Source of the DNA: Flavobacteriaceae bacterium | GTDB taxonomy: Bacteria; Bacteroidota; Bacteroidia; Flavobacteriales; Flavobacteriaceae | Direction of reading: 5' to 3' | Length of the DNA stretch: 41,367 bases | Assembly: GCA_028281065.1 (NCBI GenBank) | Contig: JANQKN010000185.1 | Span: 1 to 41,367, forward strand | Shown here: positions 1 through 7,641 of the stretch, piece by piece | Position numbering within the stretch: the stretch's first letter is position 1 | Layout: each line of letters opens with the position of its first letter | Made by a program: the position numbers and the translations under genes | Notes under the pieces: model-generated | The model's input: the letters and a program-made list of their open reading frames with translations, nothing else | Told to the model about the DNA's origin: nothing | The model's database searches: none

Positions 1-128
1 ATTGTATACGGATTGAATCTGGTTTAGGTAAGTACTTAATAAAAATTGTAATTTTATATTATTATTTTTATAATAATTAAAGAACTATTTCATCCTCCCC
101 TATATAGTTCATTTGTAATTTTATTCTT

Positions 129-716
129 TTGAAAATATTTCCAACCAAAGCTCAATTCAAGAAATGGACTTTGCCCAGTAAAATTGGTGTTATTGCTGGA
201 TACCTTACGGTTATTGGATTTTTGCTAACAATAATAAGTTATTTTACGCCAAACACCATAATTTACAATTACTATAATCATACAGAGGTAACACAAGCTA
301 GTGAAAACGCTGAATCTCAAGATAAAAAATTGATAAGTAATAAAGAACTAAATAAAGAAACTAGTTCAATAGTTTATTATTCATTAATTGGGAACAATAA
401 CTTCAAGTTGATAGAGGAGATTGAGGGTAATGGTAAAATAATTATTGATAGTAATTCCGAAAATAAAATTAGCTTTTCATCAAGTACAACTATCTTAGTT
501 TATGGTGACATTTCCAATAATATGTTTAAGAGTACAAGGGGAAGTTTAATTGTAGAAGTGAATCGATGTGCTATCCCTTTGAATCAGTGTATAATTCCTT
601 CATTTGGTCCTGCACCAAAAGAAATTATTCAAAACGAAATAAACAATAAAATAGACAAATTTATTGAAGAGAATATCAAACTAATTTCACAAACAGTATA
701 TAGATGTATAAACTGA
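129..716 (+). CDS. Hypothetical single-pass membrane protein
   Basis: I do not recognise this 195-residue protein. It reads from a TTG codon; no in-frame ATG lies before the hydrophobic segment, and the resulting N-terminus (MKIFPTKAQF) is sensible, so TTG is a reasonable start. A short basic stretch (residues 6-18) precedes one transmembrane helix at about 18-38. After it comes an Asn/Lys/Ser-rich domain of about 150 residues that would lie in the periplasm if the N-terminus is inside. C146 and C154 could form a disulfide, and C193 lies near the end. The next gene starts 13 bases before this one stops, so the two are probably translated as a unit. Base composition is clearly more AT-rich than the core genes to the right, which suggests an accessory gene. 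No function is inferred. Confidence 0.7.
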   Translation: MKIFPTKAQFKKWTLPSKIGVIAGYLTVIGFLLTIISYFTPNTIIYNYYNHTEVTQASENAESQDKKLISNKELNKETSSIVYYSLIGNNNFKLIEEIEGNGKIIIDSNSENKISFSSSTTILVYGDISNNMFKSTRGSLIVEVNRCAIPLNQCIIPSFGPAPKEIIQNEINNKIDKFIEENIKLISQTVYRCIN

Positions 717-2488
717 TCTTTTTCATTTTCTTTTTTACTGTCACTCAATGGAATGTTTTTTGCCAGAATCCTCAAAATACTAAATCTATCTTAGTGTTTT
801 CATCTGAACCTGGATTTTTGAGACCTTATATAGAAACCACTATTAAAGAACTTAAAGACACTAATCTAGATAAATTATTTTTTGATGAGGTTTATTCATT
901 GAATAATCTGGATGAGGATATAGAAATTAGATCTACAATATCAAAAATACTTTGGTCGCAAGAAAATGCTACAAGTCTAGTAAGCTCAAAGCCTTTAGAG
1001 GAACAGGATATTGAATTTCAAGACCAAGTCATTAAAAAGCTTACCTCATACGATTATTTCCTAGCAATAAAAACGAATACTTTAGGAGAATTAATTGAAT
1101 TTCAGTTTCAATTATTTGATACTGTTGAAATCGAAATGGAATATGGCAAGAAGACTTATCTAAAACGAGTTTTAGTTGATAATGTCGTTGCTGTTGAGAA
1201 TTTTTTTATTAACCCAAAAGATTCTAAATATTTAACTATAGTAAAGAATGCTATTTTTCGCCTTTTTAAAGGATCGAATAAAATGCCCATTGCTCGATTG
1301 AAGATATATGGACAAAACATAAAAAATAATGATACGGTTTTGGTCCCTATCGATACACCAATACAAATAGATGGATCTCTGTCCTTTGATATTGATACAG
1401 AAGAAATTTCTTATCATTGGAAAAATATACCTAAACCTAATGAAAACTTTCAAACATTTGATAAGCTTGAATTAATTTTTGGTGAACCTAAACAGAATTT
1501 GATAGTTAAAAAGGATGGGGTTTATTTAATCCGATTTAAAGTTAATGATGGGATTTTAGACTCGAAAGAAATTAATGTTTATTTAAAAAGTACTCATCGC
1601 CAAGAACCTCCTGCATTTTTATCAAATGAAATAACTCATTATAGTTATGCTTCATTAAAACATCCGAACCCCATTGTTAATGGAACAGTTTCATATGAGC
1701 TAAAAGCTCAGGAAAATAAAAATATCAAAATGTTAATAATGGATAAAGAAATTGGTGAGAAATATGTAGAAGCTATACACGAAAATAATAAAATAGACTA
1801 TAAGTATATTGATTCTTATGTAGATGAAAGGAAATTGGTCCAGAAAGTTAGTGTTGAAAGTAATTTTAAAAACTTCCCTTCCGATTCTATAAACTATTTT
1901 TATGCATATTCTATGGATAAGGATAGTATTCTAAGTGAATATAAGCTTCTCAAGCATAATTACATTCATAGAAAACTTGGAACATTTAGCACTATATTTT
2001 CCAGCACTATAGTACAAGGTTATGATCTTCTAGAGACAACGCCAGCAGGTGATACTATACGTAGCGGTAATTCAAGCTTCGCAATTAGTTTAGAGGGGAG
2101 TATATACATATCCCCTAGGATTGAGCTTGGAGGTTCGTTCCCAGTTTATTCTAAAGGGCGAGCAGATTTTGGCAAGTTTTCTTTGAAACCCCACTCTTCT
2201 TTAAGTCTGTTTACAAATTACTATATAATCCCAAAATCTGATTCTTATTTAGAATTTTATTTAGGAATAGGTGGAGGTGTATCAGATTACAGAATAAATG
2301 GCGTAGAAGATTCATTCGAAGTTGTCTATTTACAAGAAGCAAGGTTTGGGGCTCAATTAGAAACTACTTTTTTCAGAAAATTTTCAATGTCATACGGGTT
2401 CAGATTTATTGCTGGGAGATATAATAAATCGATCTTTAAAGACTTGTATTACATTGATATGGGGCTATTAGTTAAATTTCGTGTATGA
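704..2488 (+). CDS. Outer membrane beta-barrel protein with PKD-like domain
   Basis: The 594-residue protein begins with a signal peptide (about residues 1-21, ending in a WNVFCQ stretch). Residues 25-190 form an unrecognised alpha/beta region. Residues 197-297 look like a PKD/Ig-like fold: they contain PIQIDGSLSFDID, a YHW strand and a closing YLIRFKVNDG strand, as in PKD domains. Residues 425-594 alternate hydrophobic and polar residues, are rich in Gly and aromatics, and end on VKFRV, as expected for an outer membrane beta-barrel of OmpA/OprF-like size. The gene overlaps the upstream membrane-protein gene by 13 bases. The pair could link inner and outer membranes, but this is only inference. 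DNA here is very AT-rich. The barrel assignment is more secure than the PKD one. Confidence 0.72.
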   Translation: MYKLIFFIFFFTVTQWNVFCQNPQNTKSILVFSSEPGFLRPYIETTIKELKDTNLDKLFFDEVYSLNNLDEDIEIRSTISKILWSQENATSLVSSKPLEEQDIEFQDQVIKKLTSYDYFLAIKTNTLGELIEFQFQLFDTVEIEMEYGKKTYLKRVLVDNVVAVENFFINPKDSKYLTIVKNAIFRLFKGSNKMPIARLKIYGQNIKNNDTVLVPIDTPIQIDGSLSFDIDTEEISYHWKNIPKPNENFQTFDKLELIFGEPKQNLIVKKDGVYLIRFKVNDGILDSKEINVYLKSTHRQEPPAFLSNEITHYSYASLKHPNPIVNGTVSYELKAQENKNIKMLIMDKEIGEKYVEAIHENNKIDYKYIDSYVDERKLVQKVSVESNFKNFPSDSINYFYAYSMDKDSILSEYKLLKHNYIHRKLGTFSTIFSSTIVQGYDLLETTPAGDTIRSGNSSFAISLEGSIYISPRIELGGSFPVYSKGRADFGKFSLKPHSSLSLFTNYYIIPKSDSYLEFYLGIGGGVSDYRINGVEDSFEVVYLQEARFGAQLETTFFRKFSMSYGFRFIAGRYNKSIFKDLYYIDMGLLVKFRV

Positions 2489-2563
2489 ACTTTTTTCTTG
2501 TGATGGAAAAGAAATATTCATAGCTCCAATGATTTCAAAGGAAGGATTCTACAAGTAAAACCT

Positions 2564-2584
2564 ATCGCTTTGCGATCTTTTTTG
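2564..2584 (+). terminator. Weak intrinsic terminator after the barrel gene
   Basis: A short hairpin (ATCGC-TTT-GCGAT, 5-bp stem) is followed by a run of T. It lies about 75 bases after the stop of the outer membrane protein gene. The stem is short, so strength is doubtful. Confidence 0.45.
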
Positions 2585-2630
2585 TTTGCCTTCATTTTGA
2601 AAAGCAAGCTTTCGTCATTTCAGGAAATAA

Positions 2631-2660
2631 AAAACGCTTCACCTTTTGGTGAAGCGTTTT
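2631..2660 (-). terminator. Terminator of tRNA-Ser
   Basis: This is a perfect 13-bp inverted repeat with a TTTT loop (AAAACGCTTCACC on the left arm). On the minus strand it is followed by a T-rich stretch (TTTTTTATTTCC). It starts 6 bases beyond the 3' end of the tRNA gene, so it is the tRNA terminator. Confidence 0.85.
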
Positions 2661-2665
2661 GCTTG

Positions 2666-2750
2666 CGGAGGAAGAGGGATTCGAACCCCCGGAGGTGTGA
2701 CCCTCAACAGTTTTCAAGACTGCCGCATTCGACCACTCTGCCATTCCTCC
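2666..2750 (-). tRNA. tRNA-Ser (anticodon UGA)
   Basis: Read on the minus strand, this 85-base gene starts GGAGGAATGGC and ends with TTCCTCC plus a G discriminator, giving a 7-bp acceptor stem. The anticodon stem-loop carries the loop CTTGAAA, so the anticodon is TGA (UGA), reading UCN serine codons. A long variable arm separates it from the T-arm, where GGTTCGAATCC is intact. The long variable arm and 85-base length fit a class II serine tRNA. CCA is not encoded: the gene is followed by CAA. It has a promoter at 2762-2797 and its own terminator at 2631-2660. Confidence 0.95.
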
Positions 2751-2761
2751 AATTGCGGGGG

Positions 2762-2797
2762 CAAATATACGAGCCTTTTTCGTTTTCTAAAAACAAA
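2762..2797 (-). promoter_or_regulatory. Promoter of tRNA-Ser
   Basis: On the minus strand, TATATTTG (2762-2769) matches the Bacteroidota -7 consensus TAnnTTTG. A TTTG at 2794-2797 fits the -33 element with a 24-base gap. The -7 element is 12 bases before the tRNA 5' end, a good distance for a start close to the mature end. Confidence 0.75.
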
Positions 2798-2974
2798 TTC
2801 TTAAGAAAAGACTTATGTCTCGAAAAGGATAGCGATAGAATTACGCAAGTAGAGAAACGACACGATATAGGTAATAATCTGATCCCCATAGATGGGCAAC
2901 TTCAAACTAAAAGTCATTATTTTTAGTTATGTATTATATCTAAACTTATAGGGCTAATAAATATCTGTTGTAAG

Positions 2975-3481
2975 ATGATGAGAATACTAATACTATTAGG
3001 CAGCTTTCTATTGCTCTTTGGATGCGAGAGCAGACCAGACAAAACCCCAAATTTAGAAGGGGATTTGTATTATACGGCATTTAGGCTGGGGAGTTTTTAC
3101 GATCAACCCGATAGTCTGTACAATCATTACATCAAGTTAAAGGATAGTTTGGGAATGGGACAATTGAAAAAGGAAGATCCTGTTTTAATGACGAAAATTG
3201 AATTGTTGGAAAAAAGAGAACTTATTAAAAGCCCCTATATATATCTTAAAACAGATTCCGATTCTACATTTATCGTCTATATGTCCAAAGAAGATTACGA
3301 ACCCATCACTCAATATACACACCAGGATTTAATCGATAACCATCAAAAAATAAGATTAAAGCTAGATACCGAAAAGCTTACGGATAAACTATTGCTTTGC
3401 AAAAGTGTAATTTCAATAAAATTGGTGGATGGGGAAACCCAACAAAGAGGTGGGAAGTTTTTAATAGAAGATTATAGGTAA
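2975..3481 (+). CDS. Hypothetical small lipoprotein
   Basis: The 168-residue product begins with a short signal sequence ending in a lipobox (LLFGC, lipidated Cys17; the start could be the second Met, one codon later). The mature domain is mainly charged and mixed alpha/beta, with no further cysteine-rich or repeat structure apart from one Cys near residue 143. I do not recognise the family. It stands alone: tRNA-Ser lies upstream on the other strand, and the HEPN-like gene begins 113 bases downstream on the same strand. It is probably anchored to a membrane facing the periplasm. Confidence 0.65.
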   Translation: MMRILILLGSFLLLFGCESRPDKTPNLEGDLYYTAFRLGSFYDQPDSLYNHYIKLKDSLGMGQLKKEDPVLMTKIELLEKRELIKSPYIYLKTDSDSTFIVYMSKEDYEPITQYTHQDLIDNHQKIRLKLDTEKLTDKLLLCKSVISIKLVDGETQQRGGKFLIEDYR

Positions 3482-3522
3482 TCCTTCTTTTTTTGAAAAC
3501 ATGTTAGAGTCGTCGTATATAA

Positions 3523-3535
3523 AAAGGTTACCTTT
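3523..3535. repeat. 13-bp perfect palindrome upstream of the HEPN-like gene
   Basis: AAAGGT-T-ACCTTT is a perfect inverted repeat with a single central base. It lies 59 bases before the start of the HEPN-like gene, in its likely promoter region. It may be an operator or may be chance in AT-rich DNA. Confidence 0.35.
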
Positions 3536-3568
3536 AAACTACATATAAACTTTCATGGACAATTAAAG

Positions 3569-3585
3569 TTTGATTTGAAATCAAA
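3569..3585. promoter_or_regulatory. 17-bp perfect palindrome, candidate operator
   Basis: TTTGATTT-G-AAATCAAA is a perfect inverted repeat with 8-bp arms and one central base. It ends 9 bases before the start codon of the HEPN-like gene, so a protein bound there could block transcription or early elongation. The regulator is unknown; no DNA-binding gene is adjacent. Confidence 0.4.
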
Positions 3586-3594
3586 TTAAATTGA

Positions 3595-4131
3595 ATGGAT
3601 ATGGCGAAGCGTTATAAAGAGTATGATGAAGCAGAAAAAGAATTTTACTTCTATATAGGATTGTTGTCTGCTAAATATGCAAGGATGGAGCTTTTAGTAA
3701 GAAGAATGCTGGGAGCATTTATTTCAGATGACGATGTTTTAAATGCATATTTATTTGAAAAGAACGGTATTAGCGCAAATATTGAACTTATTAAAACTAT
3801 TAATATTAGACATAATTATGAACCTGAAATCCTTAAAGGAATTTTGAGTGAAATAAACAACATCAAAGCTGAACGTAATTCTTTTATTCATGGAATATGG
3901 AATGCCCCTCATAAAAAGGATAACGATGTCTTTATTAATTGTATTAATCCAAAAATGAAGTTCGTTCAAGAGCCTGATGGCAGAAGATGGAGTTTTGGTG
4001 ACCCTAAAACAGTACGGTTAACCTTTATTAAAAAATTAGTAAGTCGAGTTGATGATATTATTTTATCTCAAGAAGCTTTTGTTGAACGGTTAAAGAATTT
4101 CGATTTAGAATATGGGATATCGAAAGAGTGA
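3595..4131 (+). CDS. HEPN-like hypothetical protein
   Basis: The 178-residue protein is predicted to be mostly helical. The central helix carries R94-N95-SFI-H99, which fits the HEPN RNase signature R-(N/D/H)-x3-H, followed by Gly and Trp. Helices at about 10-45 and 60-100 would form the four-helix bundle, and residues 130-170 add a C-terminal helix. HEPN proteins with this motif often cleave RNA in toxin-antitoxin or defence systems, but many are uncharacterised and the motif is short. No MNT or other antitoxin gene is adjacent, so a classic toxin-antitoxin pair is not supported. Two perfect palindromes just upstream suggest specific control. ATG at 3595 is used; an alternative ATG is two codons later. 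Confidence 0.6.
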   Translation: MDMAKRYKEYDEAEKEFYFYIGLLSAKYARMELLVRRMLGAFISDDDVLNAYLFEKNGISANIELIKTINIRHNYEPEILKGILSEINNIKAERNSFIHGIWNAPHKKDNDVFINCINPKMKFVQEPDGRRWSFGDPKTVRLTFIKKLVSRVDDIILSQEAFVERLKNFDLEYGISKE

Positions 4132-4182
4132 TAAGAGCAACTTAGATTCTTAAAACAGTAGCCTACTTCTTAAAAAAACATC

Positions 4183-4593
4183 TTACCCCAAAATAGGAAC
4201 CGGTTTTTTGTCATCCCCTACAGCCACAAAGGTAAAATAGCCTGTTACAGCCTTATCCCTTTTATCGCTGTACATGTCTTCCATGAAAATATCAACTTTA
4301 ACCACACAACTGGATCTTCCCACTTTATCCACCCGTGCTACGAGTTCGACAATGGTTCCTTGGGGTATGGGGGTGGTAAAATCAATCTTATCAGTAGAGA
4401 CGGTCACCACTTTTTTTCTGCTGAAACGGGTAGCACAGATAAAGGAGGCTTCATCCATCATATGAAGGGCAGTTCCCCCAAAAAGGGTGTCGTAATGGTT
4501 GGTGGTGTTGGGGAACACTGCTTTGTAAATACGGGTTTCGCTGTTTTCTTTTCGTTCTTCCAGTTGGGACATCATGTTTCTTTTTGATAGCAT
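4183..4593 (-). CDS. Acyl-CoA thioesterase, hotdog fold
   Basis: The 136-residue protein fits the YciA/BACH-type acyl-CoA thioesterases, which hydrolyse acyl-CoA to free acid and CoA in the cytoplasm. Visible family features are NHYDTLFGG followed by a hydrophobic helix with MDEASFICA, then VTVSTDKIDFTTPIPQGT, the long hotdog strand with an Asp, and a final FTFVAV strand. Length is normal for one hotdog domain. The first ATG is at 4593; the two Met codons at 4575 and 4572 are equally plausible starts. It ends 51 bases from the HEPN-like gene (convergent) and is divergent from the nitroreductase. Confidence 0.87.
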   Translation of the reverse strand: MLSKRNMMSQLEERKENSETRIYKAVFPNTTNHYDTLFGGTALHMMDEASFICATRFSRKKVVTVSTDKIDFTTPIPQGTIVELVARVDKVGRSSCVVKVDIFMEDMYSDKRDKAVTGYFTFVAVGDDKKPVPILG

Positions 4594-4611
4594 CGAAATA
4601 ATCGATGGGTT

Positions 4612-4646
4612 TTTGTGTATCCCCTCGCTGGGGATGTGTATTTTTG
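4612..4646 (+). promoter_or_regulatory. Promoter of the nitroreductase gene
   Basis: TTTG (4612-4615) and TATTTTTG (4639-4646) match the Bacteroidota -33 and -7 elements with a 23-base gap. The -7 element is 23 bases before the ATG. Confidence 0.7.
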
Positions 4647-4669
4647 CAGTGTAAAGTTAAGGGAATTAC

Positions 4670-5308
4670 ATGGCTTCAGAAATTATAGAAAAATTAAAAT
4701 GGCGTTACGCCTGTAAAAAATTCGATGCGTCCAAAAAGCTATCAGAAGAGCAAGTACAGACATTAAAGGATGCTTTCAATCTCACCGCTACTTCCTATGG
4801 GTTGCAGCCCCTGAAAATGTTGGTAATCTCCAATCCCGAAATCAAGGAGCAATTGGTACCCATGTCCATGGATCAGGAGCAGGTAAAGGATGCTTCGCAT
4901 GTGTTGGTATTGTGTAGGGAGAATGGTATTTCGTCCGATTATATTAAAACACACTTCGACAGGATAGAGGATATCCGCAGCACCCCTCGGGAGATACTGG
5001 ATCCTTTTCAAGAGTATCTTTTAGAATCTTTTGCTGGCAAGAAACCAGAAGAAGTTTCCCTGTGGATGGCCAAACAGGCTTATCTGGCTTTAGGTAATTT
5101 ACTTACCGTATGCGCTTTGGAAGGGATCGATGCTTGCCCTATGGAAGGTTTCGAGCCCGAACGATACGATGCCCTGCTAGGGCTAAAGGAAAAAGGCCTT
5201 ACTTCCGTTTTGGTATTGCCCGTGGGCTATCGTGCAGATGACGATTTCTTTTCCGAACTTAAAAAAGTACGTCGTGGTGTAGACGAAGTGGTGATCGAAA
5301 TTAATTAA
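4670..5308 (+). CDS. NAD(P)H-dependent nitroreductase family oxidoreductase
   Basis: The 212-residue protein matches the NfsB-like branch of the FMN-dependent nitroreductase family: an N-terminal helix, then WRYACKKFD (the R/K FMN-phosphate contact region), LTATSYGLQPLKMLVI, KDASHVLVLC, and near the C-terminus ACPMEGFEPERYD and LPVGYRADDD. These enzymes reduce nitroaromatics, quinones or related acceptors with NAD(P)H; the natural substrate is usually unknown. Length is normal. It has its own promoter at 4612-4646 and ends only 5 bases from the convergent lipoprotein gene, with no terminator between. Confidence 0.9.
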   Translation: MASEIIEKLKWRYACKKFDASKKLSEEQVQTLKDAFNLTATSYGLQPLKMLVISNPEIKEQLVPMSMDQEQVKDASHVLVLCRENGISSDYIKTHFDRIEDIRSTPREILDPFQEYLLESFAGKKPEEVSLWMAKQAYLALGNLLTVCALEGIDACPMEGFEPERYDALLGLKEKGLTSVLVLPVGYRADDDFFSELKKVRRGVDEVVIEIN

Positions 5309-5313
5309 CCCAA

Positions 5314-5778
5314 CTACTTCTGTGCGGCTTCCACCGCTTCCCAGGTACTCCAAATAAGAGCCAAACGCTCTTTAAACTCCATAGAATCGGCACTTTGCTC
5401 TATTTCATCGAATAGATCGTGCATTTCCCCTCGCAGATCGGGGTATTTACTGGTTACGGGAACGATGCTGTCCCAGGCGGTAATATGATCAAGAAATGCT
5501 TTTGTAAAAGCCTCAGGGCAATCTGTGTAATCCAAGCTTCGTATTTGTGCCGTATACTTGTTAATGGTTTCTTCCAATGAAATGGTTTCGCAGGCATGGT
5601 TGCGTTCCTTACCGTAGGTACCGTCTTCTGCAAGGATTTTTTCGATACAGGTTGGAGTGGATGCTACCTCTTCGATAACGGCTTCCGTTTCAGTGGTTTC
5701 CTTGTTTTCTTTAGATTCTTTACAGGACAGGGTGCATCCCAATGCCACACATATTAAGAGAAGGATCTTGGTTTTCAT
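5314..5778 (-). CDS. Hypothetical lipoprotein
   Basis: The 154-residue product has a signal sequence and lipobox ending in C19 (TLSC), then a Glu/Thr-rich linker (residues 20-40) and a helical domain. C44 and C63 in the mature part could pair; a further Cys lies near residue 82. The helical domain has WxSIVP and a closing LIWSTWEAVE helix, but I do not recognise the family. The gene ends 5 bases from the convergent nitroreductase. It is probably a periplasm-facing outer membrane lipoprotein. Confidence 0.65.
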   Translation of the reverse strand: MKTKILLLICVALGCTLSCKESKENKETTETEAVIEEVASTPTCIEKILAEDGTYGKERNHACETISLEETINKYTAQIRSLDYTDCPEAFTKAFLDHITAWDSIVPVTSKYPDLRGEMHDLFDEIEQSADSMEFKERLALIWSTWEAVEAAQK

Positions 5779-5875
5779 GATGGTATATTCTGAAGCAATA
5801 AGATACTAAATAATTGCCTTTTCAGAATACTAATGATACGTACCCACTATTTATTGCGATGAACAATGATTTCGG

Positions 5876-6412
5876 TTACATAAATTTATTCCTGAATTCT
5901 TCCTTGGTGAGTATCCATTGGTTCACATCCTGTTCAAAACAAGAAGCTCCGGGAATGGTACGGAGGGTTTTTACAAATTCAAAACCAATCTTTGGTAGGG
6001 TTTTGTTGGGGGCAGGATTGAGTGCATAAGGTTCGCAATACAATGTCTCGAGTTCGAAGTTTTTAAAAAAGAAAGGGATGGATTGTTTTACCAATGCACT
6101 GCCGGCACCTTTTTTTCGGGTTCTAGCACTCCAAAGATGTAGGTGCATATGAGCCTGTTTCCCATATTCAATCTGGTTGATGTTGCAATGTCCCACGGCT
6201 TTTCCAGCTATCTCCCAAATAAGGGCATAGCTCTCTTTGTTTTTATAAGGGGAAGCTATTTGTTGGATCAACATTTCGGTAAGCCCTTCGCGAGTGGGGA
6301 GTTTGTCCAAATCCACACCCATACCCACCATATGGTCGGAATCAGAAAGCGTCCAATAGTCCGCAATATGGGGAATGTCTTTGGGTTCTATTTCGCGGAC
6401 GTTGGTTTTCAT
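5876..6412 (-). CDS. GNAT family N-acetyltransferase
   Basis: The 178-residue protein has the GNAT order: an N-terminal strand (VREIEPKDIPHIADYW), the beta4 strand with AVGHCNI, and motif A with RKKGAGSALV, where the R-x-x-G-x-G/A loop binds the acetyl-CoA pyrophosphate. The late KIGFEFVKTL strand is also typical (usual form GF..). It resembles the RimJ/RimL group, but the substrate is not evident. It follows the HExxH lipoprotein gene by 21 bases on the same strand, so it is probably the last gene of that operon. Confidence 0.82.
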   Translation of the reverse strand: MKTNVREIEPKDIPHIADYWTLSDSDHMVGMGVDLDKLPTREGLTEMLIQQIASPYKNKESYALIWEIAGKAVGHCNINQIEYGKQAHMHLHLWSARTRKKGAGSALVKQSIPFFFKNFELETLYCEPYALNPAPNKTLPKIGFEFVKTLRTIPGASCFEQDVNQWILTKEEFRNKFM

Positions 6413-6433
6413 AATTAAGAAGTTGTCGAAGAT

Positions 6434-7189
6434 TTATTTTTTATTTTGAATTTGGCTAACAATCGTATCCAATTCTTTAAAGTCATCTACTTCTTTTAGG
6501 TGTTGATCTGTTCTGTATTCACCCATATCTTGAATCCTATATTCAGGCAAATAGTTGCCAAAATGCAAGGACACAAAGGTATCCACGATCCTTTCTTTAA
6601 GGGGATGGGAAACATCGTATCTTGAAATTATTGCGCTCTCTATCCCAATATGTATTACTTCATGGATAATGGTGTAGGACGGGTTGTCGTAGTTCTTAAA
6701 TTGCCCCGTCGAGGTGGTGTAAATTAGGATGGATCCTTCATCTGGATTAAAACTACCGCCAGGGCCGTACAAAGTGAGGTTAACAGTATAAATCTTGAAT
6801 TCTCTAAAATCCCAGTTAAAATCCGATGTATTAATTTGATTAATCATTTTGTTGATCAAATCAATCTCACTCATGATTTTTTCATACCCTTTCAGATAGT
6901 CTGCGTTATTATAAACACTATCCCTTACATACTTTTCCAACCTTTTATAATCCTCATTTTTTAGCTTTCCGGATTTGGATTTTTGTTTTAATTCCTCAAT
7001 TAAATGACCTTTTGGAAGGCTTACCTGATAATTATGCGCTTCAAAGAATTGTATATCCTGAATCGTCCTCCATATATAGGCTGCTTCGGTTTTTGCTGAG
7101 GGAATATTTACTTGAATCCGATCCTGACTATTTGATTGACAAGAAACCAGAAAAGCCAATACGACTACTATGTGGTATTTAATCTTCAT
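6434..7189 (-). CDS. Putative zinc metallopeptidase lipoprotein (HExxH)
   Basis: The 251-residue protein has a lipoprotein signal ending at C17 (AFLVSC). Residues 30-130 are helical and charged. A YTIIHEVIHIGIE segment contains the zincin motif H176-E177-x-x-H180. E199, 18 residues past H180, lies in a KERIVDTF helix and could be the third zinc ligand, as in gluzincins; E184 is a less likely alternative. The residues just before the motif (strand with SILIYTTSTG) fit the edge strand seen before the zinc helix in zincins. I do not recognise the family name. The gene overlaps the upstream membrane protein gene by 4 bases (ATGA), so translation is coupled. Activity and substrate are unknown; it should act in the periplasm. 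Confidence 0.65.
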   Translation of the reverse strand: MKIKYHIVVVLAFLVSCQSNSQDRIQVNIPSAKTEAAYIWRTIQDIQFFEAHNYQVSLPKGHLIEELKQKSKSGKLKNEDYKRLEKYVRDSVYNNADYLKGYEKIMSEIDLINKMINQINTSDFNWDFREFKIYTVNLTLYGPGGSFNPDEGSILIYTTSTGQFKNYDNPSYTIIHEVIHIGIESAIISRYDVSHPLKERIVDTFVSLHFGNYLPEYRIQDMGEYRTDQHLKEVDDFKELDTIVSQIQNKK

Positions 7190-7632
7190 TGTCCTAAAGA
7201 GTTGTTATGTGTCGGGCTTGAAAATATTGAAACCATTCTAATTAGTAAATTACCAATTATCATGACTAAAATACTACTTATCCATAACCAATAGCCTAAT
7301 CGATATTCCGTAATTTCAGCATAATGACCAGCTTCAGTGACTATAATTTCATCAAAAAACAAGAATGAAATAGCAATTAAAAATGAAATTGAACTTAGTA
7401 GTAAAGAGGCTTTGTTTTTTTTAATGAAAAGCCAAGAAAAAAATACTAAAGGATTGGCCAACCAGCATAGTCCCGCTCCTCCAAAAAATATCCCTGCAAC
7501 GCCTGAAATAAATACAGCTAAAGAATCCCCACAAGATTGCGTCGTACAATAACTCTTTTGGGTAAGTGCAATTACAAATAGGCCTATGGACAGCAGTAGC
7601 GCAACTCTTCTATAATTCATTGACTTTTGCAT
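7186..7632 (-). CDS. Hypothetical four-helix membrane protein
   Basis: The 148-residue protein has four hydrophobic segments at about 8-25, 42-70 (with a bent GIFFGGAGLCWLANPL stretch), 75-95 and 112-133. C29 and C34 in the first external loop may form a disulfide. The first Met gives MQKSMNY; the Met at residue 5 may be the true start. It starts 9 bases after the TPR gene and ends inside the start of the HExxH lipoprotein gene. I do not know its function. Confidence 0.65.
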   Translation of the reverse strand: MQKSMNYRRVALLLSIGLFVIALTQKSYCTTQSCGDSLAVFISGVAGIFFGGAGLCWLANPLVFFSWLFIKKNKASLLLSSISFLIAISFLFFDEIIVTEAGHYAEITEYRLGYWLWISSILVMIIGNLLIRMVSIFSSPTHNNSLGQ

Positions 7633-7641
7633 AAATACTTT

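Noticed and set aside
2570-2926. 118-codon plus-strand open frame
   Set aside because: It runs through tRNA-Ser and its terminator and its product has no sensible composition.
3595-4131. Type II toxin-antitoxin module
   Set aside because: No partner gene of the expected kind on either side; kept only as a HEPN-like protein.
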